This document shows positions 11,073 to 22,031 of a stretch of 64,000 nt of DNA, one piece after another. The translations under genes were made by a program, and so were the position numbers. Every line of letters begins with the position of its first letter. The first letter of the stretch is position 1. The stretch is from Steromphala cineraria (lineage: Eukaryota > Mollusca > Gastropoda > Trochida > Trochidae). A model generated the notes under the pieces. The model made no database searches. It saw only the letters and a program-made list of their open reading frames with translations, and had not been told where the DNA came from. Location: NCBI GenBank assembly GCA_916613615.1, contig OU744734.1:31938301-32002300 (forward strand). The letters run 5' to 3'.

Positions 11073-12852
11073 GGAGGTAGACATTTTGATCTGAGTAGAA
11101 TGTACATTTCACTATGTGTGTAGGTTGGCAGTTTGATCTGGGTAGAATGTACCTTTCACTATGTGTGTAGGTTGGCAGTTTGATATGAGTAGAATGTACC
11201 TTTCACTATGTGTGTAGGTTGGCAGTTTGATATGAGTAGAATGTACCTTTCACTATGTGTGTAGGTTGGCAGTTTGATCTGAGTAGAATGTACCTTTCAC
11301 TATGTGTGTAGGTTGGCAGTTTGATATGAGTAGAATGTACCTTTCACTATGTGTGTAGGTTGGCAGTTTGATATGAGTAGAATGTACCTTTCACTATGTG
11401 TGTAGGTTGGCAGTTTGATATGAGTAGAATGTACCTTTCACTATGTGTGTAGGTTGGCAGTTTGATCTGAGTAGAATGTACATTTCACTATGTGTGTAGG
11501 TTGGCAGTTTGATCTGGGTAGAATGTACCTTTCACTATGTGTGTAGGTTGGCAGTTTGATATGAGTAGAATGTACCTTTCACTATGTGTGTAGGTTGGCA
11601 GTTTGATCTGAGTAGAATGTACCTTTCACTATGTGTGTAGGTTGGCAGTTTGAAAATAGTAGAATGTACCTTTCACTATGTGTGTAGGTTGGCAGTTTGA
11701 TCTGAGTAGAATGTACCTTTCACTATGTGTGTAGGTTGGCAGTTTGATATGAGTAGAATGTACCTTTCACTATGTGTGTAGGTTGGCAGTTTGATCTGAG
11801 TAGAATGTACCTTTCACTATGTGCGTAGGTTGGCAGTTTGAATTGAGTAGAATGTACCTTTCACTATGTGTGTAGGTTGGCAGTTTGATCTGGGTAGAAT
11901 GTACCTTTCACTATGTGTGTAGGTTGGCAGTTTGATATGAGTAGAATGTACTTTTCACTATGTGTGTAGGTTGGCAGTTTGATCTGAGTAGAATGTACCT
12001 ATCACTATGTGTGTAGGTTGGCAGTTTGATCTGAGTAGAATGTACCTTTCACTATGTGTGTAGGTTGGCAGTTTGATCTGGGTAGAATGTACCTTTCACT
12101 ATGTGTGTAGGTTGGCAGTTTGATCTGAGTAGAATATACCTTTCACTATGTGTGTAGGTTGGCAGTTTGATCTGAGTAGAATGTACCTTTCACTATGTGT
12201 GTAGGTTGGCAGTTTGATCTGAGTAAAATATACCTTTCACTATGTGTGTAGGTTGGCAGTTTGATCTGAGTAGAATGTACCTTTCACTATGTGTGTAGGT
12301 TGGCAGTTTGATCTGAGTAGAATGTACCTTTCACTATGTGCGTAGGTTGGCAGTTTGATCTGAGTAGAATGTACCTTTCACTATGTGCGTAGGTTGGCAG
12401 TTTGATCTGGGTAGAATGTACCTTTCACTATGTGCGTAGGTTGGCAGTTTGATCTGAGTAGAATGTACCTTTCACTATGTGGGTAGGTTGGCAGTTTGAT
12501 CTGAGTAGAATGTACCTTTCACTATGTGTGTAGGTTGGCAGTTTGATATGAGTAGAATGTACCTTTCACTATGTGTGTAGGTTGGCAGTTTGATCTGAGT
12601 AGAATGTACCTTTCACTATGTGTGTAGGTTGGCAGTTTGATCTGAGTAGAATGTACATTTCACTATGTGTGTAGGTTGGCAGTTTGATCTGAGTAGAATG
12701 TACCTTTCACTATGTGTGTAGGTTGGCAGTTGGCAGTTTGATCTGAGTAGAATGTACCTTTCACTATGTGCGTAGGTTGGCATTTTGATCTGAGTAGAAT
12801 ATACCTTTCACTATGTGTGTAGGTTGGCAGTTTGATCTGAAAAGAATGCACC
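11073..12852. repeat. 47-bp minisatellite, about 38 copies
   Basis: The unit contains TAGGTTGGCAGTTTGATCTG and GAATGTACCTTTCACTATG. Starts of TAGGTTGGCA at 11121, 11168 and 11215 show the exact 47-bp period. Copies differ by single substitutions (atc/ata, tgtg/tgcg), with a small partial duplication (TTGGCAGTTGGCAG) near 12722-12740. Noncoding. Confidence 0.95.
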
Positions 12853-12949
12853 TTTTAAGTGTTTGTTAGTATTTTAGAAACTAAACATTACCATCATACA
12901 TTCAAAAGGAAACTTTATGATCATTCTTAAGCAGACGTAAATGGTATTA

Positions 12950-14033
12950 ACTATTTATAAGATAGATTTTGATAAACGTTTTTCCTCCATGAACATAGAT
13001 CTAACACTGATATGTTGACATCAGCTATAATTGATTTAATGAATGAATATATCCCAAACAAAACTGATACAATATGAACCAAAGATCCTTCATGGATGAA
13101 TAACGAAATCAGATCCGATATAAGGAAACAGAACCGCTTACACAAGATTGCAAAAATTTGAAACTCTCTTTATGATTGGACAAATTTTAGAATGCTCCGT
13201 TACTAAGTAATATCAATAGTTGGGAAAGCAAAACGCGACTTTTACACAAAAATGGATGAAACTATAATACTCATGTTAAAAAGATGTGGTAGCAACTATT
13301 TTAAAACTACGTGAAAACAAATTTTCTCAAATCTATAAGAATTAAAACAGTTTTGCAATCTTGATTGAATCCTACTTATCGGTAACTAAGTGTATTATCT
13401 TAGTTTCTGTGAACACTTAGGGAAGCGGGGTCATAAAAATTGAGCATTCTCTTGTTTACTGATCAATCAAACGTTACTAATTTAAACTCTGACCTGCCTT
13501 ATACTGAAGCGCCTGATATCGACCACCCCATGACATCCATAGTTATCGATTATGAAGACGTAAAGGACATTCTTCTAAGTTTAGATATTACCAAAGCGTC
13601 AGGTCTGGATTTCATCGTCAACACAGTTCGTAAACTATGTTCAACTTCCCTAACCCCGTTCTTATCAGAGTTATTTAATATTTTGCACCTAAATAAAAGG
13701 TTCCTGTGGACTTTGAAGCTAGCCTTTGTAATTCCATTATATAAGAACGGCAATTTACATGAAATTAAAGACCAGTTGCTTTAACTAGCTATTTTGCAAA
13801 TTTTTTCGAAAAGTGTGTATCTTTAAATGTTCATCACAAGCGCAGTGAACAGAGGAAAAGAAATAAGAGCTATAGTTTGTGACAGAAACAAAGCCTTTGA
13901 TAAAGTTTGGCACAGGGGTATTATCCACAAACTTCATGTCTGTGGCATATTAGGTGAACTCTTGGGATGGTTTCAAAACTACTTAGACAATAGACTGCAA
14001 AAAGTTGTAATTAATGGGTATAGTTGAGAATTG
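12950..14033 (+). pseudogene. LINE reverse-transcriptase, 5' part, disabled
   Basis: Translated pieces in shifting frames match the body of a non-LTR retrotransposon ORF2. A linker reads PSWMNNEIRSDIRKQNRLH (about 13088-13140). An early RT region ends in FVIPLYKNGN (13440-13784). Then AFDKVWHRGIIHKLHV and WFQNYLDNRLQKVVINGYS (13827-14027) correspond to the 'AFDxVxHxxLLxKL...WFxxYLxxR' block. The jockey/CR1/L2 group is the likely clade (family knowledge). Stops and frameshifts throughout show it is dead. The 3' part resumes at 17297 after a 3.3-kb tandem repeat. Confidence 0.85.
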
Positions 14034-17000
14034 AAATCTGTAGAATCTAGTGTACCGCGCCCGTAACCCTGAGGAACAAAAATCTGTAGAATCTAGTGTA
14101 CCGCGCCCGGAACCCTGAGGAACAGAAATCTGTAGAATCTAGTGTACCGTGCCCGGAACCCTGAGGAACAGAAATCTGTAGAATCTAGTGTACCGCGCCC
14201 ATAACCCTGAGGAACAGAAATCTGTAGAATCTAGTGTACCGCGCCCATAACCCTGAGGAACAAAAATCTGTAGAATCTAGTGTACCGTGCCCGGAACCCT
14301 GAGGAACAGAAATCTGTAGAATCTAGTGTACTGCGCCTGGAACCCTGAGGAACAGAAATCTGTAGAATCTAGTGTACAGCGCCCGGAACCCTGAGGAACA
14401 GAAATCTGTAGAATCTAGTGTACCCCGCCCGGAACCCTGAGGAACAGAAATCTGTAGAATCTAGTGTACTGCGCCTGGAACCCTGAGGAACAAAAATCTG
14501 TAGAATCTAGTGTACCGCGCCCGGAACCCTGAGGAACAGAAATCTGTAGAATCTAGTGTACAGCGCCCGGAACCCTGAGGAACAGAAATCTGTAGAATCT
14601 AGTGTACAGCGCCCGGAACCCTGAGGAACAGAAATCTGTAGAATCTAGTGTACCGCGCCTGGAACCCTGAGGAACAGAAATCTGTAGAATCTAGTGTACC
14701 GCGCCCGGAACCCTGAGGAACAGAAATCTGTAGAATCTAGTGTACCGCGCCCGGAACCCTGAGGAACAGAAATCTGTAGAATCTAGTGTACCGCGCCTGG
14801 AACCCTGAGGAACAGAAATCTGTAGAATCTAGTGTACAGCGCCCAGAACCCTGAGGAACAGAAATCTGTAGAATCTAGTGTACCGCGCCTGGAACCCTGA
14901 GGAACAGAAATCTGTAGAATCTAGTGTACCGCGCCTGGAACCCTGAGGAACAGAAATCTGTAGAATCTAGTGTACCGTGCCCGGAACCCTGAGGAACAGA
15001 AATCTGTAGAATCTAGTGTACAGCGCCCGGAACCCTGAGGAACAGAAATCTGTAGAATCTAGTGTACCCCGCCCGGAACCCTGAGGAACAGAAATCTGTA
15101 GAATCTAGTGTACTGCGCCTGGAACCCTGAGGAACAAAAATCTGTAGAATCTAGTGTACCGCGCCCGGAACCCTGAGGAACAGAAATCTGTAGAATCTAG
15201 TGTACAGCGCCCGGAACCCTGAGGAACAGAAATCTGTAGAATCTAGTGTACCCCGCCCGGAACCCTGAGGAACAGAAATCTGTAGAATCTAGTGTACCGC
15301 GCCTGGAACCCTGAGGAACAGAAATCTGTAGAATCTAGTGTACCGCGCCCGGAACCCTGAGGAACAGAAATCTGTAGAATCTAGTGTACCGCGCCCGGAA
15401 CCCTGAGGAACAGAAATCTGTAGAATCTAGTGTACCGCGCCTGGAACCCTGAGGAACAGAAATCTGTAGAATCTAGTGTACAGCGCCCGGAACCCTGAGG
15501 AACAGAAATCTGTAGAATCTAGTGTACCGCGCCTGGAACCCTGAGGAACAGAAATCTGTAGAATCTAGTGTACCGCGCCTGGAACCCTGAGGAACAGAAA
15601 TCTGTAGAATCTAGTGTACCGTGCCCGGAACCCTGAGGAACAGAAATCTGTAGAATCTAGTGTACCGTGCCCATAACCCTGAGGAACAGAAATCTGTAGA
15701 ATCTAGTGTACCGTGCCCGGAACCCTGAGGAACAGAAATCTGTAGAATCTAGTGTACCGTGCCCGGAACCCTGAGGAACAGAAATCTGTAGAATCTAGTG
15801 TACTGCGCCTGGAACCCTGAGGAACAGAAATCTGTAGAATCTAGTGTACAGCGCCCGGAACCCTGAGGAACAGAAATCTGTACAATCTAGTGTACCCCGC
15901 CCGGAACCCTGAGGAACAGAAATCTGTAGAATCTAGTGTACCGCGCCTGGAACCCTGAGGAACAGAAATCTGTAGAATCTAGTGTACCGCGCCCGGAACC
16001 CTGAGGAACAGAAATCTGTAGAATCTAGTGTACCGCGCCCGGAACCCTGAGGAACAGAAATCTGTAGAATCTAGTGTACCGCGCCTGGAACCCTGAGGAA
16101 CAGAAATCTGTAGAATCTAGTGTACAGCGCCCGGAACCCTGAGGAACAGAAATCTGTAGAATCTAGTGTACCGCGCCTGGAACCCTGAGGAACAGAAATC
16201 TGTAGAATCTAGTGTACCGCGCCTGGAACCCTGAGGAACAGAAATCTGTAGAATCTAGTGTACAGCGCCCGGAACCCTGAGGAACAGAAATCTGTAGAAT
16301 CTAGTGTACCGCGCCCGGAACCCTGAGGAACAGAAATCTGTAGAATCTAGTGTACCGCGCCTGGAACCCTGAGGAACAGAAATCTGTAGAATCTAGTGTA
16401 CCGCGCCCGGAACCCTGAGGAACAGAAATCTGTAGAATCTAGTGTACCGCGCCGGGAACCCTGAGGAACAAAAATCTGTAGAATCTAGTGTACAGCGCCC
16501 GGAACCCTGAGGAACAGAAATCTGTAGAATCTAGTGTACCCCGCCCGGAACCCTGAGGAACAGAAATCTGTAGAATCTAGTGTACCGCGCCCGGAACCCT
16601 GAGGAACAGAAATCTGTAGAATCTAGTGTACCGCGCCCGGAACCCTGAGGAACAGAAATCTGTAGAATCTAGTGTACCGCGCCTGGAACCCTGAGGAACA
16701 GAAATCTGTAGAATCTAGTGTACAGCGCCCGGAACCCTGAGGAACAGAAATCTGTAGAATCTAGTGTACCGCGCCTGGAACCCTGAGGAACAGAAATCTG
16801 TAGAATCTAGTGTACCGCGCCTGGAACCCTGAGGAACAGAAATCTGTAGAATCTAGTGTACAGCGCCCGGAACCCTGAGGAACAAAAATCTGTAGAATCT
16901 AGTGTACAGCGCCCGGAACCCTGAGGAACAGAAATCTGTAGAATCTAGTGTACCCCGCCCGGAACCCTGAGGAACAGAAATCTGTAGAATCTAGTGTACC

Positions 17001-17299
17001 GCGCCCGGAACCCTGAGGAACAGAAATCTGTAGAATCTAGTGTACCGCACCCGGAACCCTGAGGAACAGAAATCTGTAGAATCTAGTGTACCGCGCCTGG
17101 AACCCTGAGGAACAAAAATCTGTAGAATCTAGTGTACAGCGCCCGGAACCCTGAGGAACAGAAATCTGTAGAATCTAGTGTACCGCGCCTGGAACCCTGA
17201 GGAACAAAAATCTGTAGAATCTAGTGTACCGCGCCCGGAACCCTGAGGAACAGAAATCTGTAGAATCTAGTGTACCCCGCCCGGAACCCTGAGGAACCC
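14034..17299. repeat. 46-bp satellite, 71 copies, inside the LINE
   Basis: The phrase AATCTGTAGAATCTAGTGTA starts at 14035 and last at 17255; the difference, 3220, is exactly 70 x 46, so 71 units carry no net length change. Units vary mainly in the five to eight bases after GTAC (CGCGCC, AGCGCC, CCCGCC, TGCGCCTGG, CGTGCC). The array begins and ends in the RT sequence: upstream frame gives ESSVP, downstream gives GTLLFIIYINDL, and the last unit keeps the five-codon spacing of VP-QGSVL-GPLLF. Hence the monomer looks like a duplicated piece of the LINE itself. Not CRISPR: there are no spacers. Confidence 0.97.
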
Positions 17300-18270
17300 T
17301 TCTTTTTATCATATATATATAAATGATTTGTAGACAGGATAGATAGCAAGATCCATCTGATTGCAGACGATACATCGTTAGTATATATGTTAGTATACAT
17401 GTTACAATAGATAAATAATGACTTAGTTAAACTTTCAGATTGGACAAGAAAATGGCAAGTTTATTTTAATCCTAGCAAGACGGAGAGTATTACATTCACA
17501 TGTAAAATGCGAAACATTGTTAAACCAAATTCAACTATGAATTGCGAAACTATTAAAGAAGTTGAAAGTCATAAACACCTAGGTATGACCCTTCAAAACG
17601 ATTGTTCATGGAAAGAATATATCAATGACATGATAAAGAAATCAGCCCAATGATCAATTGTCTGAGAAGTTTGAAATATCGTCTATCTCAAAAATGCTTG
17701 ATACATTATCCTTCCCCTCTTTGATTACTGCTGTCACATATAGTACAACTGAACAAGTTGTATATTGGAAAATTTACATTTAGACGTGTTACAAACTATT
17801 TCAACGTGGCACAAGACATGATATACAGCACTCTTAAGGATAACAGACTACTTCTAAACTCATTATTTTTATTAAAAGTATCATAATCTGGCTCCAGATC
17901 TTATTCTTGGATAAGTATTCGAACAAAGCAGCTACAGTCTGAGAAATAGTTCCTCCATTCAAGTAATTACTTGTAGAACACAGGATGTGCTCGATCTTTT
18001 TTACCTAGAACCATTATCCGGTGGAATTCCCTACCAAATGAAATCATCCACGCCCTTAGTTCAGGGTCTCAATTCTGTCAAGTCATCCATTGTCACCTCA
18101 AGCTCAACTGTAGTGATTTAAATGCGCATAGATATCCTAGCCATTATATATCTGAATGTCCTGGGTGCTCATATGGTCACTCTTATGAAGACGTGATGCA
18201 ATATCTGTTTATTTGTCGGATATATTAAAATTTAAGAATCTTTATGTAATTTTTATATTAAAGGATTTGA
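17297..18270 (+). pseudogene. LINE reverse-transcriptase, 3' part, disabled
   Basis: Resumes immediately after the array. In one frame GTLLFIIYINDL, then after a one-base shift KIHLIADDTSLVY, which holds the ADD catalytic motif of RT (usual YADD/FADD, here IADD). Further on come WKEYINDMIKK and HKHLGMTLQNDCSW (about 17560-17640), the conserved region after the RT palm. Beyond 17650 traces such as STSVQVITCRTQDVLDLF-like and LEPLSGGIP pieces resemble the LINE C-terminus. Many stops: a decayed copy continuous with 12950-14033. Inserted in mbl intron 1, same strand. Confidence 0.82.
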
Positions 18271-18619
18271 CATGACAGTTTTATAGGGTAAATGTAATCT
18301 GACTATCTTGGAAAACAGCAACATTCTTGAATCATTACACCAGTGTATTAACAGGAGTAATAGGTTTTCTTGACATTCTGCAGTTATCTATTGACAATTT
18401 TGACTTTAATTTGTTTCATCTGAGGCTGCAGCCAACTTCAATACTAGGCATACCCAGCAATATTTGAAATGTTATTATGTACCTACATGTTAACATTTAC
18501 ACATTCTTTTTCTTAGCTTTTGAAGTTTCACATTTTCTTGTGTTTGTGTCCATTTTTATGTATCATGTATAATTGCGGCATTCCAATAAGCCATTTTAGC
18601 TTGTTCGCTAAACTTTGTT
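18271..18619. other. intron 1, nothing recognised
   Basis: AT-rich; could include the LINE 3' noncoding tail, but no poly-A or simple tail marks its end. Confidence 0.35.
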
Positions 18620-18850
18620 TCATTTTTAGCCTGTATGGCCCGATGGGCTTATGGTATGTCCATCCGTCCGGCCGGCCGTAAACTTTGTGGAATTTTGACT
18701 TCTCCTCCAGAACCGTAAGGCCTAGAAATCTGAAACTTGGTGTACAGACTCCTTGACTAGTGAGGATTATAAACTGTAGCTTTGGTGGCCCTGTGGCCCC
18801 TAATAAGGGTCACAGGGGCCACGCCCTTAAAACCTATTTTCATCTCTGTT
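18620..18850. repeat. dispersed element fragment (CTCATCTGGCC family)
   Basis: Shows AGCCTGTATGGCCCGATGGG, TCCATCCGTCCGGCCGG, CTAGAAATCTGAAACTTGG and CCTAATAAGGGTCACAGGGG, the usual order of this family. Truncated at the 3' side. Confidence 0.65.
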
Positions 18851-19284
18851 CTCTCGAAAACAGATAACCCCGGCCATGGAAGGGCTCTTTAAAGGGTAAA
18901 AGACTGCGAAGTAAAGAAATACCCGAAATTAGGTTAATATTACACTTAAAATAGCATAATCAAAGACTAAAGAGTTAAAACAACCAACAGAAAGAAACAA
19001 TTTTAGGAGATATTTTATGAGTGCTTCCCTAGAAAATTTCTTACAAGAAGATGTTTACACTGCAGCATTGAAGAAAGATGATATTTTACAGCAGCTTCAA
19101 TCACTTTTAAGTGCCTACACAAGTATGATGAAATAGTCTTTACACGAAGAACACAATGAGCTTACATTGCAAAATACGCTAACAGTTAAAATATAATCCT
19201 TATTTAATGTAAAGCAATATACATATACTTTGGTGGGCCTATGAATCCTAAAATAAAAACATTAAATCATAACATAAACAATAA
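18851..19284. other. intron 1 spacer with a 39-codon open frame
   Basis: A short frame at 19017-19136 (+) reads MSASLENFLQEDVYTAALKK onward, ending in AYTSMMK. Its composition is protein-like for an AT-rich intron, but it is short and I recognise no family. It may be a relic of a transposon or chance. Confidence 0.25.
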
Positions 19285-19640
19285 ATTGGAAAGTTTTGTG
19301 CTGTGAAGCTCTTTTCTAGGTCATATGCCAATTTACTGGGGTTTTATAGTAGGGAGATCAGGGAAAGGAAAACCTTCAGTTTCGGGGGTGCTCTGCCAAT
19401 TTACTGGGGTTTTATAGTAGGGAGATCAGGGAAAGGAAAACCCTCAGTTTCGGGGCTGCTCTGCCAATTTACTGGGGTTTTATAGTAGGGAGATCAGGGA
19501 AAGGAAAACCCTCAGTTTCGGGGTTGCTCTGCCAATTTACTGGGGTTTTTTTAGTAGGGAGATCAGGGAAAGGAAAACCCTCAGTTTCGGGGCTGCTCTG
19601 CTTTTGCAGGTCTCGCAAACGCTAATTAAGTTATTGAAAG
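19285..19640 (+). mobile_element. Helitron-like 3' tail with 68-bp tandem repeat
   Basis: Starts with GAAAGTTTTGTGCTGTGAAGC, the same phrase found in the large elements at 60290 and 62425, and ends with CTTTTGCAGGTCTCGCAAAC then GCTAATTAAG, a decayed version of their 3' hairpin and CTAG end. Between them, a 68-bp segment containing CCAATTTACTGGGG and GGAAAACCCTCAGTTTCGGG occurs four times (about 19328-19600). The amplification lies within the element. Confidence 0.7.
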
Positions 19641-20380
19641 TTATGTATGAATTTGATATCTAATTATAGGTAATGTTCATATATTAAAGGCTTCTTACCT
19701 CTTGTCATATTTTTGTTTTTCCATAAACAATTCTATCATTGTGTCAATTTGACAGGAGCTTAGAAAGTAGTTAACAAAACATTATCAAAATAATAAAACA
19801 ATTGCACAATTTAGTTTTAAAACCCCTCTGCATTCGTGAATTACATATAGCATGAGTATTTTGATATTGATTTATCAGTGAGAGGATTGCATCATTGTTG
19901 CAAGACATGGCATGGCTGATTGATTGAGATCGCTCCCAACAGTCCATCATGCCTTCTCCTAACTCAGAGTCGGGGCCGCCCTGCCTCTCTACAGTCACAT
20001 TGATTGAATGAATTGCTGTTAAATATTCATACACAATGAGTGTTAATGCATGTGTTTTTGCATGAAACTGATGGATGGCCTGTCACAAAGTAAGACATGC
20101 ATAGTGAGGCAGCCTGCTGAAGCTTGACAGTGTTAGTTGGTGTGATTATCTACACCAGAATGGTGTTTAGAGTTGAATGACACAACACACTCAAATCAAA
20201 GTCATAAACACAACTTTTTTTTATATTTTCTTTTTCTTTTTGCAGACTGAACACAAAATAGTCAACACATGGTGCAACCAAAAAGAGAAAAAATAAAATA
20301 TCGATAGTGAATGCAAGAGTAGAAGAGTAAAATCAGACCCGTAACACAAGACAGAAGTAGACAAAGAATACAGGGCAGTA
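19641..20380. other. intron 1, nothing recognised
   Basis: No convincing gene, repeat or structured element. A minus-strand open frame at 19771-20034 has no recognisable domain. Confidence 0.4.
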
Positions 20381-20657
20381 AGAACCACTATACTCAAGGC
20401 AGTTAGAACCCCTATACTCAAGGCAGTTAGAACCAATATACTCAAGGCAGTTAGAACCCCTATACTCAAGGCAGTTAGAACCCCTATACTCAAGGCAGGC
20501 AGAACCCCTATACTCAAGGCAGTTAGAACCCCTATACTCAAGGCAGGCAGAACCCCTATACTCAAGGCAGTTACAACCCCTATACTCAAGGCAGGCAGAA
20601 CCCCTATACTCAAGGCAGTTAGAACCAGTATATTCAAGGCAGTTAGAACCACTATAC
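20381..20657. repeat. 24-bp minisatellite, left part
   Basis: About 11 copies of GGCAGTTAGAACCCCTATAC (24 bp with TCAA), with alternating GGCAGGCAG and GGCAGTTAG variants. Open minus-strand frames (repeated TALSIGVL or CLEYRGSN) are by-products of the 24-bp period. Confidence 0.93.
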
Positions 20658-20826
20658 ACCCGGCACGTAGCTCAGTGGTAGAGTGTCCGCTCGTCACCCG
20701 GAATCTATAAAAGAAAAGGTGGGAGTTGTTGCTGTCTTGCTTGACACTCACAACAATGCATTAACTGGTGCTGCACTGTGGCTGCCAGGTGCTTAGGCAC
20801 AACCCAAATTTTCTTGTACTTAGGAC

Positions 20827-20858
<32 letters not shown>
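20658..20858 (+). mobile_element. tRNA-derived SINE with ATT tail
   Basis: The head CGGCACGTAGCTCAGTGGTA contains a polymerase III A-box (TAGCTCAGTGG). The body has CCAGGTGCTTAGGCACAACC, and the 3' end is CAATAAAGTG followed by about seven TTA/ATT triplets. It is inserted into the 24-bp array: the 22 bases just before it (ending AACCACTATAC) are repeated just after it, which can be a target-site duplication or simply two identical array units. No clear B-box is seen, so it may be internally changed. Confidence 0.78.
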
Positions 20859-20859
<1 letters not shown>

Positions 20860-20895
20860 AGGCAGTTAGAACCACTATACTCAAGGCAGTGACCA
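20859..20895. repeat. 24-bp minisatellite, right remnant
   Basis: One and a half units (AAGGCAGTTAGAACCACTAT..) resume after the SINE, showing the SINE landed near the array's right edge. Confidence 0.85.
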
Positions 20896-21190
20896 AAACA
20901 CTGAACACAAGCATTAAACATAAGCCTGAACAAAAGACATTAAACACAAAACTGAACACAAGAAATTAAAGACAGAACACTGAACACAACACAACTACAC
21001 AAAACTATCATGAACACTATATATATATTAACCACCAAATTGAACATTGGACAGCTAACACAAGACATTGAATACAGGACTGTAAAATCATTTTTGGTGT
21101 CTTGACTGATCATAATTGTGGGATGTGTATGTAGTGTGTGTGTGCAGACTGTAATTGTTTGCTGAAAAGCATGTATTCTGTATGTTGCAG
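20896..21190. other. end of intron 1 with 3' splice site
   Basis: Contains degenerate 'ACTGAACACAAG..ATTAAACAC' words (20896-21080), then a pyrimidine-containing acceptor ending TATGTTGCAG at 21190. Confidence 0.6.
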
Positions 21191-21355
21191 GGGAAGTGCC
21201 AGCGGAAGGACCCACCGTGCAAGTACCTACACCCCCCACAACACCTCCGTGAACAACTCCTACAGAATGGCCGCAACAATCTCATCTTGAGGAACCTGCA
21301 GCTGCAGGCGGCCCAAGCTGCCATCCAGCCATATGTGCCCAATGTCATCCCAATG
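21191..21355 (+). CDS. mbl: muscleblind exon 2: rest of zinc finger 2
   Basis: Encodes residues 68-122 (55 codons, phase 0 at both ends). It starts [19 protein letters not shown] and completes finger 2 as C62-X7-C70-X6-C77-X3-H81. The X6 spacing, two residues longer than the X4 I know from vertebrate MBNL finger 2, is also what I recall for Drosophila mbl, so it is a protostome form rather than an error. [14 protein letters not shown] matches the conserved helix after finger 2. The end is ATG|GTGAGT. Acceptor TTGCAG|G. Together with exon 1 it forms the first RNA-binding tandem finger pair. Confidence 0.96.
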
Positions 21356-22009
21356 GTGAGTCAGTTACTGTAACATAACTTTCTACCCTTCATCAATACT
21401 TCTGTTTGTCTTTACCTCTGTACTTCTGTCTGTGTGTCTAGCACAACTAATATCTTGTCTACCAAAAACAATCGTAGTATCTAGTTTGGCTCATCAGTCT
21501 TTATGGTCAGATGGGCCTATTGCATGGGCATGACCTGTTGTCTGTTTGTCCTCTTTTATACACATAGTGAGATATTTTAAAGGAAGGGGAGAATGAACTT
21601 CTTATATTTTGCTCCATAGAGGTTCATTGTTACGATTGTGCAACATTCTGCAACACCTTGAAATATATTCAGCTTGAAATAAAAATAACTGCTTCACATG
21701 ATATATATTAATGATTTATGGTTAAGACATTAACACATCCACATTAGCATTGTGTGCAAAATTTGAAAGCTTTAGCAAATTTTAGCTTTAAAACATTTCC
21801 ATGGGTACTGCATTTCCTGAAACAAACGAAAGTGAAACATAAACAGCTCAATGGGCGTAAGCATTTGTCTCTGGAATGAACATATCGAAAACTTGAAGTC
21901 TCACTTTTATCTTTGTAGATTAACTTATGTATGATACTTCACTTGCTTAATTAGGACTTTAACATCAAAATTTGGGCAAAACATAATAATGATATAATAA
22001 TATATTATT
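21356..22009. repeat. intron 2 start with dispersed element head
   Basis: At 21483-21560 GGCTCATCAGTCTTTATGG and CAGATGGGCC resemble the CTCATCTGGCC family. The rest to 22009 contains the first part of a diverged dispersed repeat. Confidence 0.45.
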
Positions 22010-22031
22010 GGGGGGGGGGGGGGGGGGGGGG
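22010..22031 (+). repeat. G22 homopolymer
   Basis: Twenty-two consecutive G between TATATTATT and TTTATTAAAA. See findings. Confidence 0.95.

Noticed and set aside
14034..17299. CRISPR-like array
   Set aside because: Units follow each other directly with no spacers, in animal intronic DNA inside a LINE; it is a satellite.
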